Shown: positions 1-12,750 of the stretch, piece after piece
Position numbering within the stretch: position 1 is the first letter of the stretch
Layout of the letters: the number at the start of each line of letters is the position of its first letter
Program-made: the position numbers and the translations under genes
Notes under the pieces: generated by a model
Databases searched by the model: none
What the model was told of the DNA's origin: nothing
Seen by the model: only the letters and a program-made list of their open reading frames with translations
Assembly (NCBI RefSeq): GCF_004962245.1
Contig: NZ_SUHQ01000003.1
Span: forward strand, 1 to 64,000
DNA length: 64,000 nucleotides
Direction: 5' to 3'
Origin: Mesorhizobium sp.
GTDB lineage: Bacteria > Pseudomonadota > Alphaproteobacteria > Rhizobiales > Rhizobiaceae

Positions 1-267
1 CTGGGCTCAGGGCTGACACGGCTGCCGGCGTCGCGCAAATGTGACGGCAAATTAAGGCGACATCCGCCCCAACCCGTGGTAACCGCCCTGCCTGTCGGCT
101 TGTCCCCCTTCGCCCCCGAGGGACCGGCAAGCAATCGCGTTAACTTCAAATCCGGACGCGTTCCATGAACCGCACCATTCCGCTTATCCTGGCGGTCGCT
201 CTCTTCATGGAAAACATGGATTCGACCGTCATCGCGACGTCGGCAGCCGTGTCAGCCCTGAGCCCAG
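1..267. repeat. Inverted repeat at the left window edge
   Basis: Bases 1-27 are the exact reverse complement of 241-267, and the match extends to about 35 bp with one mismatch. The right arm contains the last recognisable codons of the truncated transporter at 165. The left arm begins at the first base of the window, so the repeat may extend outside it. This could be an inversion boundary, a fold-back duplication or an assembly fold-back. Confidence 0.8.
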
Positions 268-338
268 CGAAGAAGGGCGCCCAAATAAAAACCCGCCTCG
301 GAGGCGGGTCGTTGGCGCAAATCAGCACTGTGAATTAA
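165..338 (+). pseudogene. N-terminal fragment of an MFS (DHA2-like) transporter
   Basis: The first 26 codons read as the start of a drug-efflux MFS protein: MNRTIPLILAVALF, then ENMDSTVIATS, the typical first membrane helix with the D-S-T-V-I-A-T-S motif of EmrB/QacA-type transporters. After that motif the sequence runs into the inverted-repeat arm at 241 and becomes unrelated, ending at a stop at 336-338 after 57 codons. A real transporter of this type has 400-500 residues and about 14 helices, so this is a remnant. Homology is judged from the motif alone. Confidence 0.6.
281..309 (-). terminator. Intrinsic terminator reading leftward
   Basis: A GC-rich stem (ACCCGCC at 291-297 paired with GGCGGGT at 303-309, extendable by two pairs) is preceded on the plus strand by an A-rich run, which gives a U-tract on minus-strand RNA. 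It would therefore end a transcript coming from the right. No minus-strand gene lies between it and guaB. Confidence 0.65.
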
Positions 339-367
339 TTCCTAGCATAGTTGCCGTCACCTGTCAA
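339..367 (-). promoter_or_regulatory. Possible minus-strand promoter upstream of guaB
   Basis: On the minus strand TTGACA (362-367) is followed after 17 nt by TAGGAA (339-344), a good -35 with a weak -10. Together with the terminator at 281-309 it would give a transcript of about 50 nt with no coding sequence. The rest of 311-510 shows nothing else recognisable before guaB. Confidence 0.3.
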
Positions 368-510
368 GTTGAAACCACCCTCGCGTGCAAGCAATCGGCT
401 TTTCATCGGCGACGGGACGTGTTACGAGCCAGCGCCAATCCTGAAAGGGAAGATACGAGTCGGCGCTGTCCATCCGGTCCAGCGCTTTTCATGCATTCCG
501 AGGGCTGGCC

Positions 511-2013
511 ATGGCAAAAATTATCGAAACGTCCACGGGCGCGTTGGCGCTGACCTTTGACGACGTGCTGCTGCAGCCGGGTCATTCCGAGGTCATGCCC
601 GGCGAAACCGACATCCGCACCCGCATCGCCGGCGATATCGACCTCAACGTGCCGATCCTCTCCGCCGCCATGGATACCGTCACCGAGGCGCGCCTTGCCA
701 TCGCCATGGCCCAGGCCGGCGGCATCGGCGTCATCCACCGCAATTTCTCGCCGGCCGAACAGGCCGAGCAGGTGCGGCAAGTGAAGAAGTTCGAATCCGG
801 CATGGTGGTCAACCCGGTCACCATCGGCCCCGATGCGACGCTCGCCGACGCCCTGGGGCTGATGCGCACCTACAGCATTTCGGGCATTCCCGTGGTCGAG
901 AATGGCGGCGCTGGCGGGCATAAGGTCGGACGGCTGGTCGGCATCCTGACCAACCGCGACGTGCGCTTCGCCTCCGATCCGGCGCAGAAAGTCTACGAGC
1001 TGATGACCCGTGAGAACCTGATCACGGTCAAGGAAAACGTCGATCAGGACGAGGCCAAGCGGCTGCTGCACCAGCACCGCATCGAAAAGCTGGTCGTGGT
1101 CGACAGCGACGGCAATTGCGTCGGGCTGATCACCGTCAAGGATATCGAGAAGTCGCAGCTCAATCCGCACGCCACCAAGGACGTGCAGGGGCGCTTGCGC
1201 GCGGCGGCCGCCACCAGCGTCGGCGATGACGGCTTCGAGCGCGCCGAGCGCCTGATCGACGCCGGCGTCGATCTTCTGGTGATCGACACCGCGCATGGCC
1301 ACTCGCAACGCGTGCTCGACGCGGTGACGCGGGCCAAGAAGCTGTCCAATTCGGTCCGCATCCTGGCCGGCAACGTCGCTACATCAGACGGCACGCTGGC
1401 GCTGATCGATGCCGGCGCCGATGCCGTCAAGGTCGGTATCGGGCCAGGGTCCATCTGCACCACCCGCATCGTCGCCGGCGTCGGCATGCCGCAGCTTTCG
1501 GCGATCATGTCGGCGGTCGAGACGGCGCAGAAATCGGGTGTCTCGGTCATTGCCGATGGCGGCATCAAATATTCCGGCGATCTCGCCAAGGCGCTCGCCG
1601 CCGGCGCCAGTGCCGCCATGATCGGCTCGCTGCTGGCCGGCACCGACGAGAGCCCGGGCGAGGTCTACCTGCACCAGGGCCGCTCGTTCAAGGCCTATCG
1701 CGGCATGGGTTCGGTGGGCGCCATGGCGCGCGGCTCCGCCGACCGCTATTTCCAGGCCGAGGTGCGCGACACGCTGAAACTGGTGCCGGAGGGCATCGAA
1801 GGGCAGGTTCCCTACAAAGGACCTGTGTCCGGTGTGCTGCACCAGCTCGCGGGCGGCCTGAAAGCCGCTATGGGTTACGTCGGCGGTCGCGACCTTGCTG
1901 ATTTCCGCGAACGCGCCACCTTTGTACGCATATCCAACGCCGGACTTCGTGAAAGCCACGCCCATGACGTCACGATTACCCGCGAAAGCCCGAATTATCC
2001 TGGAGGAATTTGA
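511..2013 (+). CDS. guaB: Inosine-5'-monophosphate dehydrogenase
   Basis: IMP dehydrogenase oxidises IMP to XMP with NAD+, the committed step of guanine nucleotide synthesis, in the cytoplasm. The 500-residue length is normal. The protein begins with the conserved region [16 protein letters not shown] pair of CBS domains occupies roughly residues 95-210 ([26 protein letters not shown]). The catalytic loop GPGSICTTR carries Cys316, and the downstream phosphate-binding segments [11 protein letters not shown] and GSLLAGTDE are intact. The ATG at 511 is preceded by a GAGGG-like ribosome site. A membrane protein gene starts 31 bp after its stop and may be cotranscribed. Confidence 0.97.
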   Translation: MAKIIETSTGALALTFDDVLLQPGHSEVMPGETDIRTRIAGDIDLNVPILSAAMDTVTEARLAIAMAQAGGIGVIHRNFSPAEQAEQVRQVKKFESGMVVNPVTIGPDATLADALGLMRTYSISGIPVVENGGAGGHKVGRLVGILTNRDVRFASDPAQKVYELMTRENLITVKENVDQDEAKRLLHQHRIEKLVVVDSDGNCVGLITVKDIEKSQLNPHATKDVQGRLRAAAATSVGDDGFERAERLIDAGVDLLVIDTAHGHSQRVLDAVTRAKKLSNSVRILAGNVATSDGTLALIDAGADAVKVGIGPGSICTTRIVAGVGMPQLSAIMSAVETAQKSGVSVIADGGIKYSGDLAKALAAGASAAMIGSLLAGTDESPGEVYLHQGRSFKAYRGMGSVGAMARGSADRYFQAEVRDTLKLVPEGIEGQVPYKGPVSGVLHQLAGGLKAAMGYVGGRDLADFRERATFVRISNAGLRESHAHDVTITRESPNYPGGI

Positions 2014-2044
2014 TCAGCATGGCTTTGGGCGAAATCTGACGGCA

Positions 2045-2584
2045 ATGATGCTGCGGCTGTCGCGCCACGCTGCAGCGTTATGTTTTGTCTGCGTGGCGGT
2101 TTTCATCGTCATGACGGCGATGGAGTTCCTCTATTTCCGCCAGTTGAGCGGTGGCCTGCCGTCGCTCGATATGCGCTTCACCGGTTTCACCCCGGATGAG
2201 GGCATGGCCTGGCTGACGGCGCTCGGCCGGCGCGGCAGCGAGATCATTCTCGTCTGGCACTATCTGACCTTCGACCTGCTGTTCCCGGCGCTGCTCTCGC
2301 TGACCTTGGCCAGCCTGATCCTGGCCACGGGGCGGCGGCTGAAGAACTTCCGGGCTTTGCCCGCGCAGCTCCAGTTTCTGTTCGCGCTTGTCCTGGTGCT
2401 GCCTTACATGCTTGCCGATTATGCGCAGAACATCGCGGTGGCTCGCCTGCTCTCCGATTTCCAGTCGGCCAATCCGGATTCGCTGTCCTTCGCCTCGGCG
2501 CTGATCGTCACAAAATTCGCGCTTCTGGCGATACCGGCGATCATCATCGCGGTTTTCCACCTGACCGGTCAGAGACAGCGCTGA
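2045..2584 (+). CDS. Four-helix membrane protein of unknown function
   Basis: The 179-residue protein has four evident hydrophobic segments (around residues 8-30, 68-95, 108-130 and 150-175 from the chosen start) and no recognised catalytic motif. An upstream in-frame start at 1895 would overlap guaB by over 100 bp, so the ATG at 2045 is preferred, although its ribosome site is weak. A strong GGAGG lies at 2001-2005, and a six-codon ORF (ATG 2019, stop TGA 2037-2039) sits between guaB and this start, which may allow translational coupling. No family is assigned. Confidence 0.7.
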   Translation: MMLRLSRHAAALCFVCVAVFIVMTAMEFLYFRQLSGGLPSLDMRFTGFTPDEGMAWLTALGRRGSEIILVWHYLTFDLLFPALLSLTLASLILATGRRLKNFRALPAQLQFLFALVLVLPYMLADYAQNIAVARLLSDFQSANPDSLSFASALIVTKFALLAIPAIIIAVFHLTGQRQR

Positions 2585-2586
2585 CT

Positions 2587-2774
2587 CCCCTTCTCCCCTT
2601 GTGGGAGAAGGTGGATCGGCGCGTAGCGCCGAGACGGATGAGGGGTGCTGGAAGAAACGCCGCGTTAAAATATCGAAGAATTTGAATCACTTGCGTCCTC
2701 AGCGCCGCGATCCGTCCAGCACCCCTCATCCGACCGAGCTTCGCTCGGCCACCTTCTCCCACAAGGGGAGAAGG
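2587..2774. repeat. Paired palindromic intergenic element (RIME-like, type A)
   Basis: Two copies of a roughly 60-bp unit with stem CTTCTCCCC / GGGGAGAAG and the tail GATGAGGGGTGCTGG face each other in inverted orientation, separated by about 55 bp. It fills the gap between the convergent membrane-protein gene and rnd and could fold into a large cruciform or act as a transcript end. The architecture resembles rhizobial intergenic mosaic elements; the family name is an inference. Confidence 0.75.
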
Positions 2775-2791
2775 AAAGGATGTAGCAGACG

Positions 2792-3943
2792 CTACAAATC
2801 GAACACCGCGATCTTGCGCTTGTCGAACTTGATCGCGATCTCGCCGCGCACCAGTTTGAGCGCGGCCTCGCCGAACACGGCGCGTCGCCAGCCTTGCAAG
2901 GCTGGCACGTCGGCGGCTTCGGCCTCGGCGGCGATGCGGTCGATGTCGTCGCTGGAGGCCAGCACCTTCGGGGCGACGCCCTCCTTTTCGGCGACGATCC
3001 GCAACAGCACTTTCAGCAGTTCCGCTGCGGCGTTGGAGCCTTCGGGCGGCTGAAAACTCTTCGGCAGCTTCGGCATGTCTTCCCTGGGCAAGGCAAGCGC
3101 GGCGTTGACCGCGCCCAGCAGCGCCGTTGCCGTCGCCGAGCGTTCCCAGCCTTTCGGCGTGGTGCGCAGCTTGCCGAGCGCTGCCGCGTCGCGCGGCGCC
3201 TGCTGCGCCACCTCGTAGATGGCGTCGTCCTTCAGCACCCGGCCGCGCGGCACGTCGCGTTCGCGCGCCTCGCGCTCGCGCCATGCGGCCACCGCCTGCA
3301 CGATCGCCAGTTCCTGCGGCTTGCGCAGCCGCATCTTCAGCCGCTTCCAGGCGTCCTCCGGATGCGGATCGTAGGTCGCGCGGGAGGTCAGCACCTCCAT
3401 CTCCTCGTTCAGCCAGTGGGCGCGGTTTTCCCGCACCAGCTCGGCGCTGAGGTGCTGGTAGACCTCGATCAGATGGGTGACGTCGGCAAGCGCGTAGTCG
3501 AGCTGCTTGTCGGAAAGCGGCCGGTGGCGCCAGTCGGTGAAACGCGAGGACTTGTCGAGCCGGGCGCCGGTGATCTTCTGGACAAGCTGGTCATAGGAGA
3601 CGCTGTCGCCGAAGCCGCAAACCATCGCCGCCACCTGGGTGTCGAACACCGGATGCGGCACCAGATCGCCGAGATGAACGATGATTTCGATGTCCTGGCG
3701 CGCCGCATGGAAGACTTTGACGACGGCCTCGTTGGCCATCAGCCTGAAGAACGGCTTCAGGTCGATGTCGGGTGACAGCGGATCGATCAGCGCCGTCACA
3801 CCGGGCGCCGCCATCTGGATCAGGCACAGAATCGGCCAAAAGGTCGTCTCGCGAATGAATTCGGTGTCGACGGTGACGAAATCCGACTTTTCGAACGCGG
3901 CAAGAGCGGTCTCGAGTTCTTCTTGGGTGGTGATGACGTGCAT
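2792..3943 (-). CDS. rnd: Ribonuclease D
   Basis: RNase D is a DEDD-family 3'-5' exoribonuclease that trims tRNA and other small RNA precursors. Visible motifs are Exo I FVTVDTEFIRE, Exo II FHAARQDIEI and Exo III YALADVTHLIEVY, followed by HRDC-type helical domains in the C-terminal half. The chosen start gives MHVITTQEELETAL and 383 residues, the usual length for alphaproteobacterial RNase D. An upstream TTG at 3979 is possible but lacks a ribosome site at the right distance. It is separated from the neighbouring MFS gene by about 70 bp. Confidence 0.92.
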   Translation of the reverse strand: MHVITTQEELETALAAFEKSDFVTVDTEFIRETTFWPILCLIQMAAPGVTALIDPLSPDIDLKPFFRLMANEAVVKVFHAARQDIEIIVHLGDLVPHPVFDTQVAAMVCGFGDSVSYDQLVQKITGARLDKSSRFTDWRHRPLSDKQLDYALADVTHLIEVYQHLSAELVRENRAHWLNEEMEVLTSRATYDPHPEDAWKRLKMRLRKPQELAIVQAVAAWREREARERDVPRGRVLKDDAIYEVAQQAPRDAAALGKLRTTPKGWERSATATALLGAVNAALALPREDMPKLPKSFQPPEGSNAAAELLKVLLRIVAEKEGVAPKVLASSDDIDRIAAEAEAADVPALQGWRRAVFGEAALKLVRGEIAIKFDKRKIAVFDL

Positions 3944-4016
3944 CAAATCGCTTTTGGCAAAAGGTAAGGTCTCCTTCAATTTCAGCCGCGCGGGCTTTCG
4001 TCAAGCCGCAGAGCCG

Positions 4017-5264
4017 TCATCGGTGCTTGCCGGGGCCGTCGGAATCATCGTTGCGCTTGGCCAGCCGGGCGAAAACCGTCGATGTGCGCAAAAGGCCGAT
4101 GAAACGGCTGCGTTTGCCCGCCGGCACGCCGGATCGCACCTGCATCCGGTACAGGATGACGACGGCAAAGACGGCGTAGACGATGGCGCAGAATACGAAC
4201 AGCGCGCTTGGCCCGAAATACTGCATCGCCGTCGAGGCGGCGAACGGTCCGCCAATGGCGCCGAAGGAATAGAACAGCATCAGTGCCGCGTTGATCAGCA
4301 CGAACTCGCCCTTGTCGGCGCGGTCGTTGGAGTGCGCCGCCGACAGCGAGTAGAGCGGCATGGCGAAGCAGCCGAAGAAGAAGACGGTCAGGAAGTTGAG
4401 GAACGGATTGCTCCCGGCCAAGAACGCCAGCGCCAGCGCGGCAAACAGCGCGCAGCACGTCGTTATCAGCAGCACGGAACGCCGGTCCCAACGGTCGGAC
4501 AGATAGCCGAGCGGATACTGGATGATGGCGCCGCCGAAGATGCCGACGCTGACGAAGGTGACGACGTCGGTGACCGACATGCCGATCTGTTCGGCATAGA
4601 CCGGCGACAAGGTGCGGAAGGCGCTGTTGGTGACACCGACGGCGATACAGCCGAAGCAGCCGAGCGGCGAAATCCGCCAGACGCGCGCCAGGTCGAGCTT
4701 GACGTCTTCCGGCGGGGTCGGGTTGGAGCGGTCGCCGAGCGATACAGGCACCAGCGAGAGCGTGATCATGATCGACATGATGGCGAAGATGGCGAAACCG
4801 CCGGCGCCGACGATCGGGATCAGGAACTGTGCGCCTGTGACCGAACCGATGTCGACCATCCTGTAGATGGCCAGCACCCGCGCGCGATCCTTGTTGGCGA
4901 CCCCGGAATTGAGCCAGGCTTCCATGATGGTGAACAGGCCGGCGAAGCAGAACCCGCCGGCAAAGCGCACCGCGCACCACATGACCGGGTCGATGACCAG
5001 CACCAAAAGCAATGTTCCGGCGGAAGCGATCGCCGCCAGCGCGGAAAAGGCGCGCACATGGCCGACGGCCTTCATGATGCGGGTGACGGCGAGGCAGCCG
5101 AGCAGGAAGCCGGCGAAATAGAACGTGCCCATCAGGCCGACCGACGAGGCCGAAAATCCCTCCTGCGCGCCGCGCAGCGCGATCAAGGTGCTCTGCAGGC
5201 CATTGCCGCCGAGCAGGATGGCGGCGGCAATAAGAAGCGGGATCAGCGGGCGGATGGAGGACAT
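4017..5264 (-). CDS. MFS transporter (YcaD-like)
   Basis: This is a 415-residue inner-membrane protein with about 12 hydrophobic helices. It carries MFS loop signatures such as GYLSDRWDRRSVLL between helices 8 and 9 and AYR-like RARVLAIYRM in the N-terminal half. The overall pattern (start PLIPLLIAAAILLGGNGLQ; FTIMEAWLN) resembles the YcaD group of MFS permeases, whose substrates are poorly defined. The ATG at 5264 is chosen because upstream codons are poorly conserved in character; no strong ribosome site is visible. It is transcribed in the same direction as rnd and may be its upstream partner. The 5265-5547 gap shows no gene. Confidence 0.85.
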   Translation of the reverse strand: MSSIRPLIPLLIAAAILLGGNGLQSTLIALRGAQEGFSASSVGLMGTFYFAGFLLGCLAVTRIMKAVGHVRAFSALAAIASAGTLLLVLVIDPVMWCAVRFAGGFCFAGLFTIMEAWLNSGVANKDRARVLAIYRMVDIGSVTGAQFLIPIVGAGGFAIFAIMSIMITLSLVPVSLGDRSNPTPPEDVKLDLARVWRISPLGCFGCIAVGVTNSAFRTLSPVYAEQIGMSVTDVVTFVSVGIFGGAIIQYPLGYLSDRWDRRSVLLITTCCALFAALALAFLAGSNPFLNFLTVFFFGCFAMPLYSLSAAHSNDRADKGEFVLINAALMLFYSFGAIGGPFAASTAMQYFGPSALFVFCAIVYAVFAVVILYRMQVRSGVPAGKRSRFIGLLRTSTVFARLAKRNDDSDGPGKHR

Positions 5265-5547
5265 GAAGGAAGGCCTGTCGTTGATCCTTCTTGAACCATC
5301 GCCCGCGCCAATGCCAGCGGCAATTCCCGGCAATATTGGGCCAGTACCGGCAATCAGCTTTCCAGTTTGATTTTCGGCTTAGGACCGATCTTCCGCGCTC
5401 CCGATGGCGCGCTGGGTGGCGGGCGGTCATCGTTCCCCTTACGACAGGCAATCGCAAAGACCCGGATGCTTGGCCCATCGATGAGCGAACGACCGCCGCA
5501 GCTCGATTATTCTCTTTCCCGAACGGCTTTGGCGGCCGGTGCGCGCC

Positions 5548-6054
5548 CTACCGCAGAATTCTGTTTGTCATCAGCCATTTCACGGAGCGGGGCCACGCGT
5601 AGTTCGCACCCATGCGAAGATCGGTAAAGCCCTGCGAAACAGGTTTCCCGGTTTCAGCGTCAAGGATACGAATGAACATGGTGTGCTCTGTCCGGTTGAC
5701 GCGCGTTACGACGCCCAGCAGGGCAAGGGACGCGCCGTGCTCCTTGGCAATTTTACCTTCACAGCCCCCGCAGTTGCGCAATCCGTGCGGCACAGCCGCC
5801 GGCTTATCCCCGGCTGGCACATCGACGATTGTAAAGCGTCCGGACTGGGAGAGCATGTCCTTCGCAACCTGTGCTGACTCGGACAGATAGCGCCTGTCGT
5901 GTTCATCCGGGGGGATTATTCCTGCCCCAGCGCTCTTGTCCTCCAACTCGAAAGGAAACACCTCGATCGACATCGGCTTTGTCTGCTGGGCGTATGCAAA
6001 TGCACAGGTGCCGACAAGCAGCGTCATCAGGACAGTCAATGTGCGAATGCGCAT
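5548..6054 (-). CDS. Exported DUF2380-like protein
   Basis: This 168-residue protein begins with a clear Sec signal peptide (RIRTLTVLMTLLVGTCAFAYA, cleavage after AYA-Q expected). The mature part contains IEVFPFELEDKSAG and a pair of cysteines in CGGCEGK. The layout matches small predicted secreted proteins of the DUF2380/DUF3280 type, which are thought to bind or sense something in the periplasm; the function is unknown. The start at 6054 is supported by GGGAGG five to six bases upstream. It is transcribed in the same direction as the MAPEG-like gene, about 90 bp downstream of it. Confidence 0.8.
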   Translation of the reverse strand: MRIRTLTVLMTLLVGTCAFAYAQQTKPMSIEVFPFELEDKSAGAGIIPPDEHDRRYLSESAQVAKDMLSQSGRFTIVDVPAGDKPAAVPHGLRNCGGCEGKIAKEHGASLALLGVVTRVNRTEHTMFIRILDAETGKPVSQGFTDLRMGANYAWPRSVKWLMTNRILR

Positions 6055-6144
6055 GGTAGTCCTCCCATCAATGTGACGGCCATTGTACACGGCTCGACCA
6101 CCCAAATCACGATCAAAGCAGAAGATCGTGACGGCGTGCCGGCA

Positions 6145-6546
6145 CTATAACTCGGGCCAGACTGACGCCAGCAAAAGCAGGACAATTCCAACAAACGCGA
6201 CGTTCCAGACGAGAGAACGGAGCAGGGGGACGCCTCCTGCGTAGAGTGGCAGGTAAACCAGCCTGGCTGAAAGATAGAGACCAGCTCCCCATTCGCTGAG
6301 CGCGCTCTCACGGCCAAGCACATGGACAAGGAAGACTGCGGCCACAAACACCGGGAACGTCTCGAGGAAGTTTCGAAGGGCTCTTTCCAGCCGGCCCGCG
6401 ACTCCGGTGAGCGGGGGCATTTCGGCATCACGAGAGCTGGCCGTCCAGCGATAGCCTCGCTGAAGACTGGCTGCGTGGGAGGAGATAATAATTTGGATCA
6501 AACAGAGCACGCAGCTTGCTGCAAGCATCACCAGTTCGAAGCTCAT
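6145..6546 (-). CDS. MAPEG-family membrane protein
   Basis: The 133-residue protein has four membrane helices. It shows the MAPEG-family pattern: an N-terminal helix followed by a polar loop ([17 protein letters not shown]), with later helices containing [10 protein letters not shown]. Family members include glutathione-dependent enzymes and many bacterial proteins of unknown role. The ATG at 6546 has an AGGAG site upstream; a longer reading to 6702 has no membrane or signal character. It is transcribed away from aspS, so the 245-bp gap to 6792 holds both promoters. Confidence 0.82.
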   Translation of the reverse strand: MSFELVMLAASCVLCLIQIIISSHAASLQRGYRWTASSRDAEMPPLTGVAGRLERALRNFLETFPVFVAAVFLVHVLGRESALSEWGAGLYLSARLVYLPLYAGGVPLLRSLVWNVAFVGIVLLLLASVWPEL

Positions 6547-6791
6547 TAACCGCACTCCTGTCCGTTCTCCAGACGTTGCCCGAGCCGCGCGCCGCGTACC
6601 GGCCAGAGCATCGGCTATATCGCCCAACGCATTTTCACACAGCCTGGCTCGAAGGCCGAAATTCGAACCGAGTTGCTGCGCGAGCGCCGCCTGCCTTGAC
6701 AAAGGCGGCCTCTCATGTGCTTTTCGCGCAAATTTTCAGGCTGGGCCATCATGCCTTGGCCGCAATCCAACATCCGGACTTACCAATGACA

Positions 6792-8582
<1,791 letters not shown>

Positions 8583-8611
8583 AAACCTCCTGTAACCGAT
8601 TCTGTTGATTC

Positions 8612-8644
8612 ACAAAAAGCCCGGCATCGCTGCCGGGCTTTTTT
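8612..8644. terminator. Bidirectional terminator between aspS and the convergent gene
   Basis: The stem AGCCCGGCA / TGCCGGGCT with TCGC loop is flanked by A5 on the left and T6 on the right. It can therefore end aspS transcription on the plus strand and the 8666-9856 gene on the minus strand. Confidence 0.9.
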
Positions 8645-8665
8645 GCTTTCCAGCGACTGCTCCGC

Positions 8666-9856
8666 TCAGTCCTCGTTCGCCTTGACCGTCACGCCAAGCG
8701 TCTTCGGCAGGTCGAGCGGGTTGGACATGGCGCCTGCCATGATCAGTGCGAACGGCACCGCTGCCGGCGGCTCGGCCAAGATCTCGATGCTCTGCGGATC
8801 ATCGAGAAATTTGCCGACCGCAGCCGACACCTCGGCCGTCAGTTCGGGATTGTTGAGCTGCGCCATGCCGAAAGGCACGATCGCCTTGGCCTGGTTGGCG
8901 ATGTCCTTGCCGGACATGCCTTGCTGCTTGCCGACATAGTCCAGCACCTTGTTGGTCAGCGAATCGTCGTCGAAGCGGATCGAAGCGCTGTTGAACGAAA
9001 GCTGCTGCAAAACGCCGAGCATGGCCATGCCCTCAGCCGATTTGTCGGCGCCTTCGGGCTGAGCCGCCATCTTCTTCTGCATCTCCTGCAGCGACTTGAT
9101 GACGTCAAGCGTGTAGCCGCCGAGACCGAAGGTCATGCCGAGCGTTCCGGCATTGTCGACGGAAATGTCGTATTTCGACAGCTCCATCTTGCCGTCCGAA
9201 GGCTGCCAGGTGCCCTCCATTGCAAGGTTCCCGGTGATGTTCTGGTAGCCGAGCGCGTTGATCGCGTCCTTGGACTTCGGGTCCTCGATCAGCGTCAGGT
9301 CGGCATTGAATTTTTCCGTGGTGCCGGAAAACTCCATCGCCTTGCCGTCGGCCGGCGGGGTGACTTTGATGGCGAGCCCGTCCATCGAGAAGGCGGTCTT
9401 GTCGGCGACCTTGATCGTCATGTTCTCGAGTTCGGCCGACTTGTACATCATCAGCGAGCCCAGCGGACCGGTGGCGCCGTCGGCGGGAACCGTCATGTCG
9501 CGGATAATGAAGGGGCTGAGGTCGACCGTGACGCCGTCCTCGCTGCGTTGGAACGCCGAAGTCGAGACGGTTTCGATTTCATAACCGCCATTGGCTTCGG
9601 TCACGCCTTCGAGTTTGACGTCGCCGATCTTGAGCGCCTCGTTCTCGGCCGCCGGTTTGACGGCCACGCCTTGCAGCACCATGCTGGAGGCATCGCCCGT
9701 CACCCCGGTCCAGGAGATGTCGACGCCCTGGGCGGCGAGAGCCGTCTTGAGACGGTCGGCGACCGCCGCATCCTGCGCGAAGGCCGCGTTCAGCGGCAGC
9801 GTCAGCAAAAAGGTCGAAAAAGCGAGTTTGTTGAGTGTCGAGCGTTTGATCGTCAT
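8666..9856 (-). CDS. Exported protein of unknown function
   Basis: The 396-residue protein has a typical signal peptide (hydrophobic LAFSTFLLTLPLNAAFA, cleavage before QDAA). The mature part is rich in short beta-type repeats such as KIGDVKLEGV and NMTIKVADKTAF, and it lacks cysteines and membrane helices. It is probably periplasmic or surface-associated with a beta-rich fold like AsmA-type proteins, but no family is firmly recognised. The ATG at 9856 is clear. It converges on aspS and shares its terminator. Confidence 0.85.
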   Translation of the reverse strand: MTIKRSTLNKLAFSTFLLTLPLNAAFAQDAAVADRLKTALAAQGVDISWTGVTGDASSMVLQGVAVKPAAENEALKIGDVKLEGVTEANGGYEIETVSTSAFQRSEDGVTVDLSPFIIRDMTVPADGATGPLGSLMMYKSAELENMTIKVADKTAFSMDGLAIKVTPPADGKAMEFSGTTEKFNADLTLIEDPKSKDAINALGYQNITGNLAMEGTWQPSDGKMELSKYDISVDNAGTLGMTFGLGGYTLDVIKSLQEMQKKMAAQPEGADKSAEGMAMLGVLQQLSFNSASIRFDDDSLTNKVLDYVGKQQGMSGKDIANQAKAIVPFGMAQLNNPELTAEVSAAVGKFLDDPQSIEILAEPPAAVPFALIMAGAMSNPLDLPKTLGVTVKANED

Positions 9857-10002
9857 CGCGAGTTCCCTGAGTGTTTCCTGAAGTGTTTTGAGTATGTCCT
9901 AGATTATTCTCGAATTCCTTGCGCCGTCACCCTTCCGTGACGAACTGGACGGGAAAAAGGCGTTCATCCGCACAATGGTCGGAAATAGCGACGAAACGCA
10001 AA

Positions 10003-10044
10003 CCCGGTCCATCGCGCCCAGTCCATCGCGCCCGGTCCATCGCG
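10003..10044. repeat. Three tandem 14-bp repeats upstream of parC
   Basis: Three contiguous copies of CCCRGTCCATCGCG lie at 10003-10016, 10017-10030 and 10031-10044. The middle copy differs by one base. They sit in the 308-bp gap between the exported-protein gene and parC, about 120 bp before the parC start. No other element was recognised in 9857-10164. Confidence 0.85.
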
Positions 10045-10164
10045 CTTGCCATAGAAGCGGGATGTAACCGGTTGATGTTGGTCGGCGCTGCCGCACGTCC
10101 AGTTCGTGTTGCAGAAGGGGCCTTGCCTCTTGCCGCGAATCACCCGCTCGGCTAGTCCCAGCCC

Positions 10165-12417
<2,253 letters not shown>

Positions 12418-12462
12418 AGGTAGTGTCAAGCTTGAATGCCTCAAGCGCTGGCATTCCTTCAC

Positions 12463-12626
12463 ACCCCCCTCTGTCCTGCCGGACATCTCCCCCGCAAGGG
12501 GGGAGATCGGAAGCTTCGCCCTTTCCGCCCGCTTTCTGACGTTGGCGATTTGCGAAGGCCGACATGACAGCCAATCTCCCCCCTTGCGGGGGAGATGGCC
12601 GGCAGGCCAGAGGGGGTGCTGTCCCG
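12463..12626. repeat. Paired palindromic intergenic element (type B)
   Basis: Two inverted copies of a unit with stem ATCTCCCCC / GGGGGAGAT and a second arm GGCCGGCAGG..CAGAGGGGG face each other, separated by about 70 bp. The same unit occurs at 53433-53621 in the opposite arrangement. It lies in the 333-bp gap after parC. The remaining 12627-12750 should hold the promoter of the next gene. Confidence 0.75.
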
Positions 12627-12750
12627 CGACGTCGCCAATTGCACCGGCAATTCCATCGCCATTTGGACTATCGTCACGATTGCTGCACTATGATCCTGCA
12701 TAAGCATCGCTACATGAGGCGGGGCAGATGCGTTTGGGAGAGATGGGCAT

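Noticed and set aside
403..1308. Long open frame antisense to guaB
   Set aside because: Rich in His, Arg, Gly and Asp as expected from the complement of a high-GC gene. guaB is complete and conserved on the other strand.
3681..5294. 537-codon plus-strand frame over the MFS gene
   Set aside because: Composition (Asp, Arg, Gln, Gly repeats) is that of an antisense shadow; the minus strand encodes a coherent 12-helix protein.
5265..5547. Possible small genes between the MFS and exported-protein genes
   Set aside because: Several short frames exist but without ribosome sites or protein-like composition.
10003..10044. CRISPR-like array
   Set aside because: The three repeats are contiguous 14-mers without spacers; no cas genes are present.
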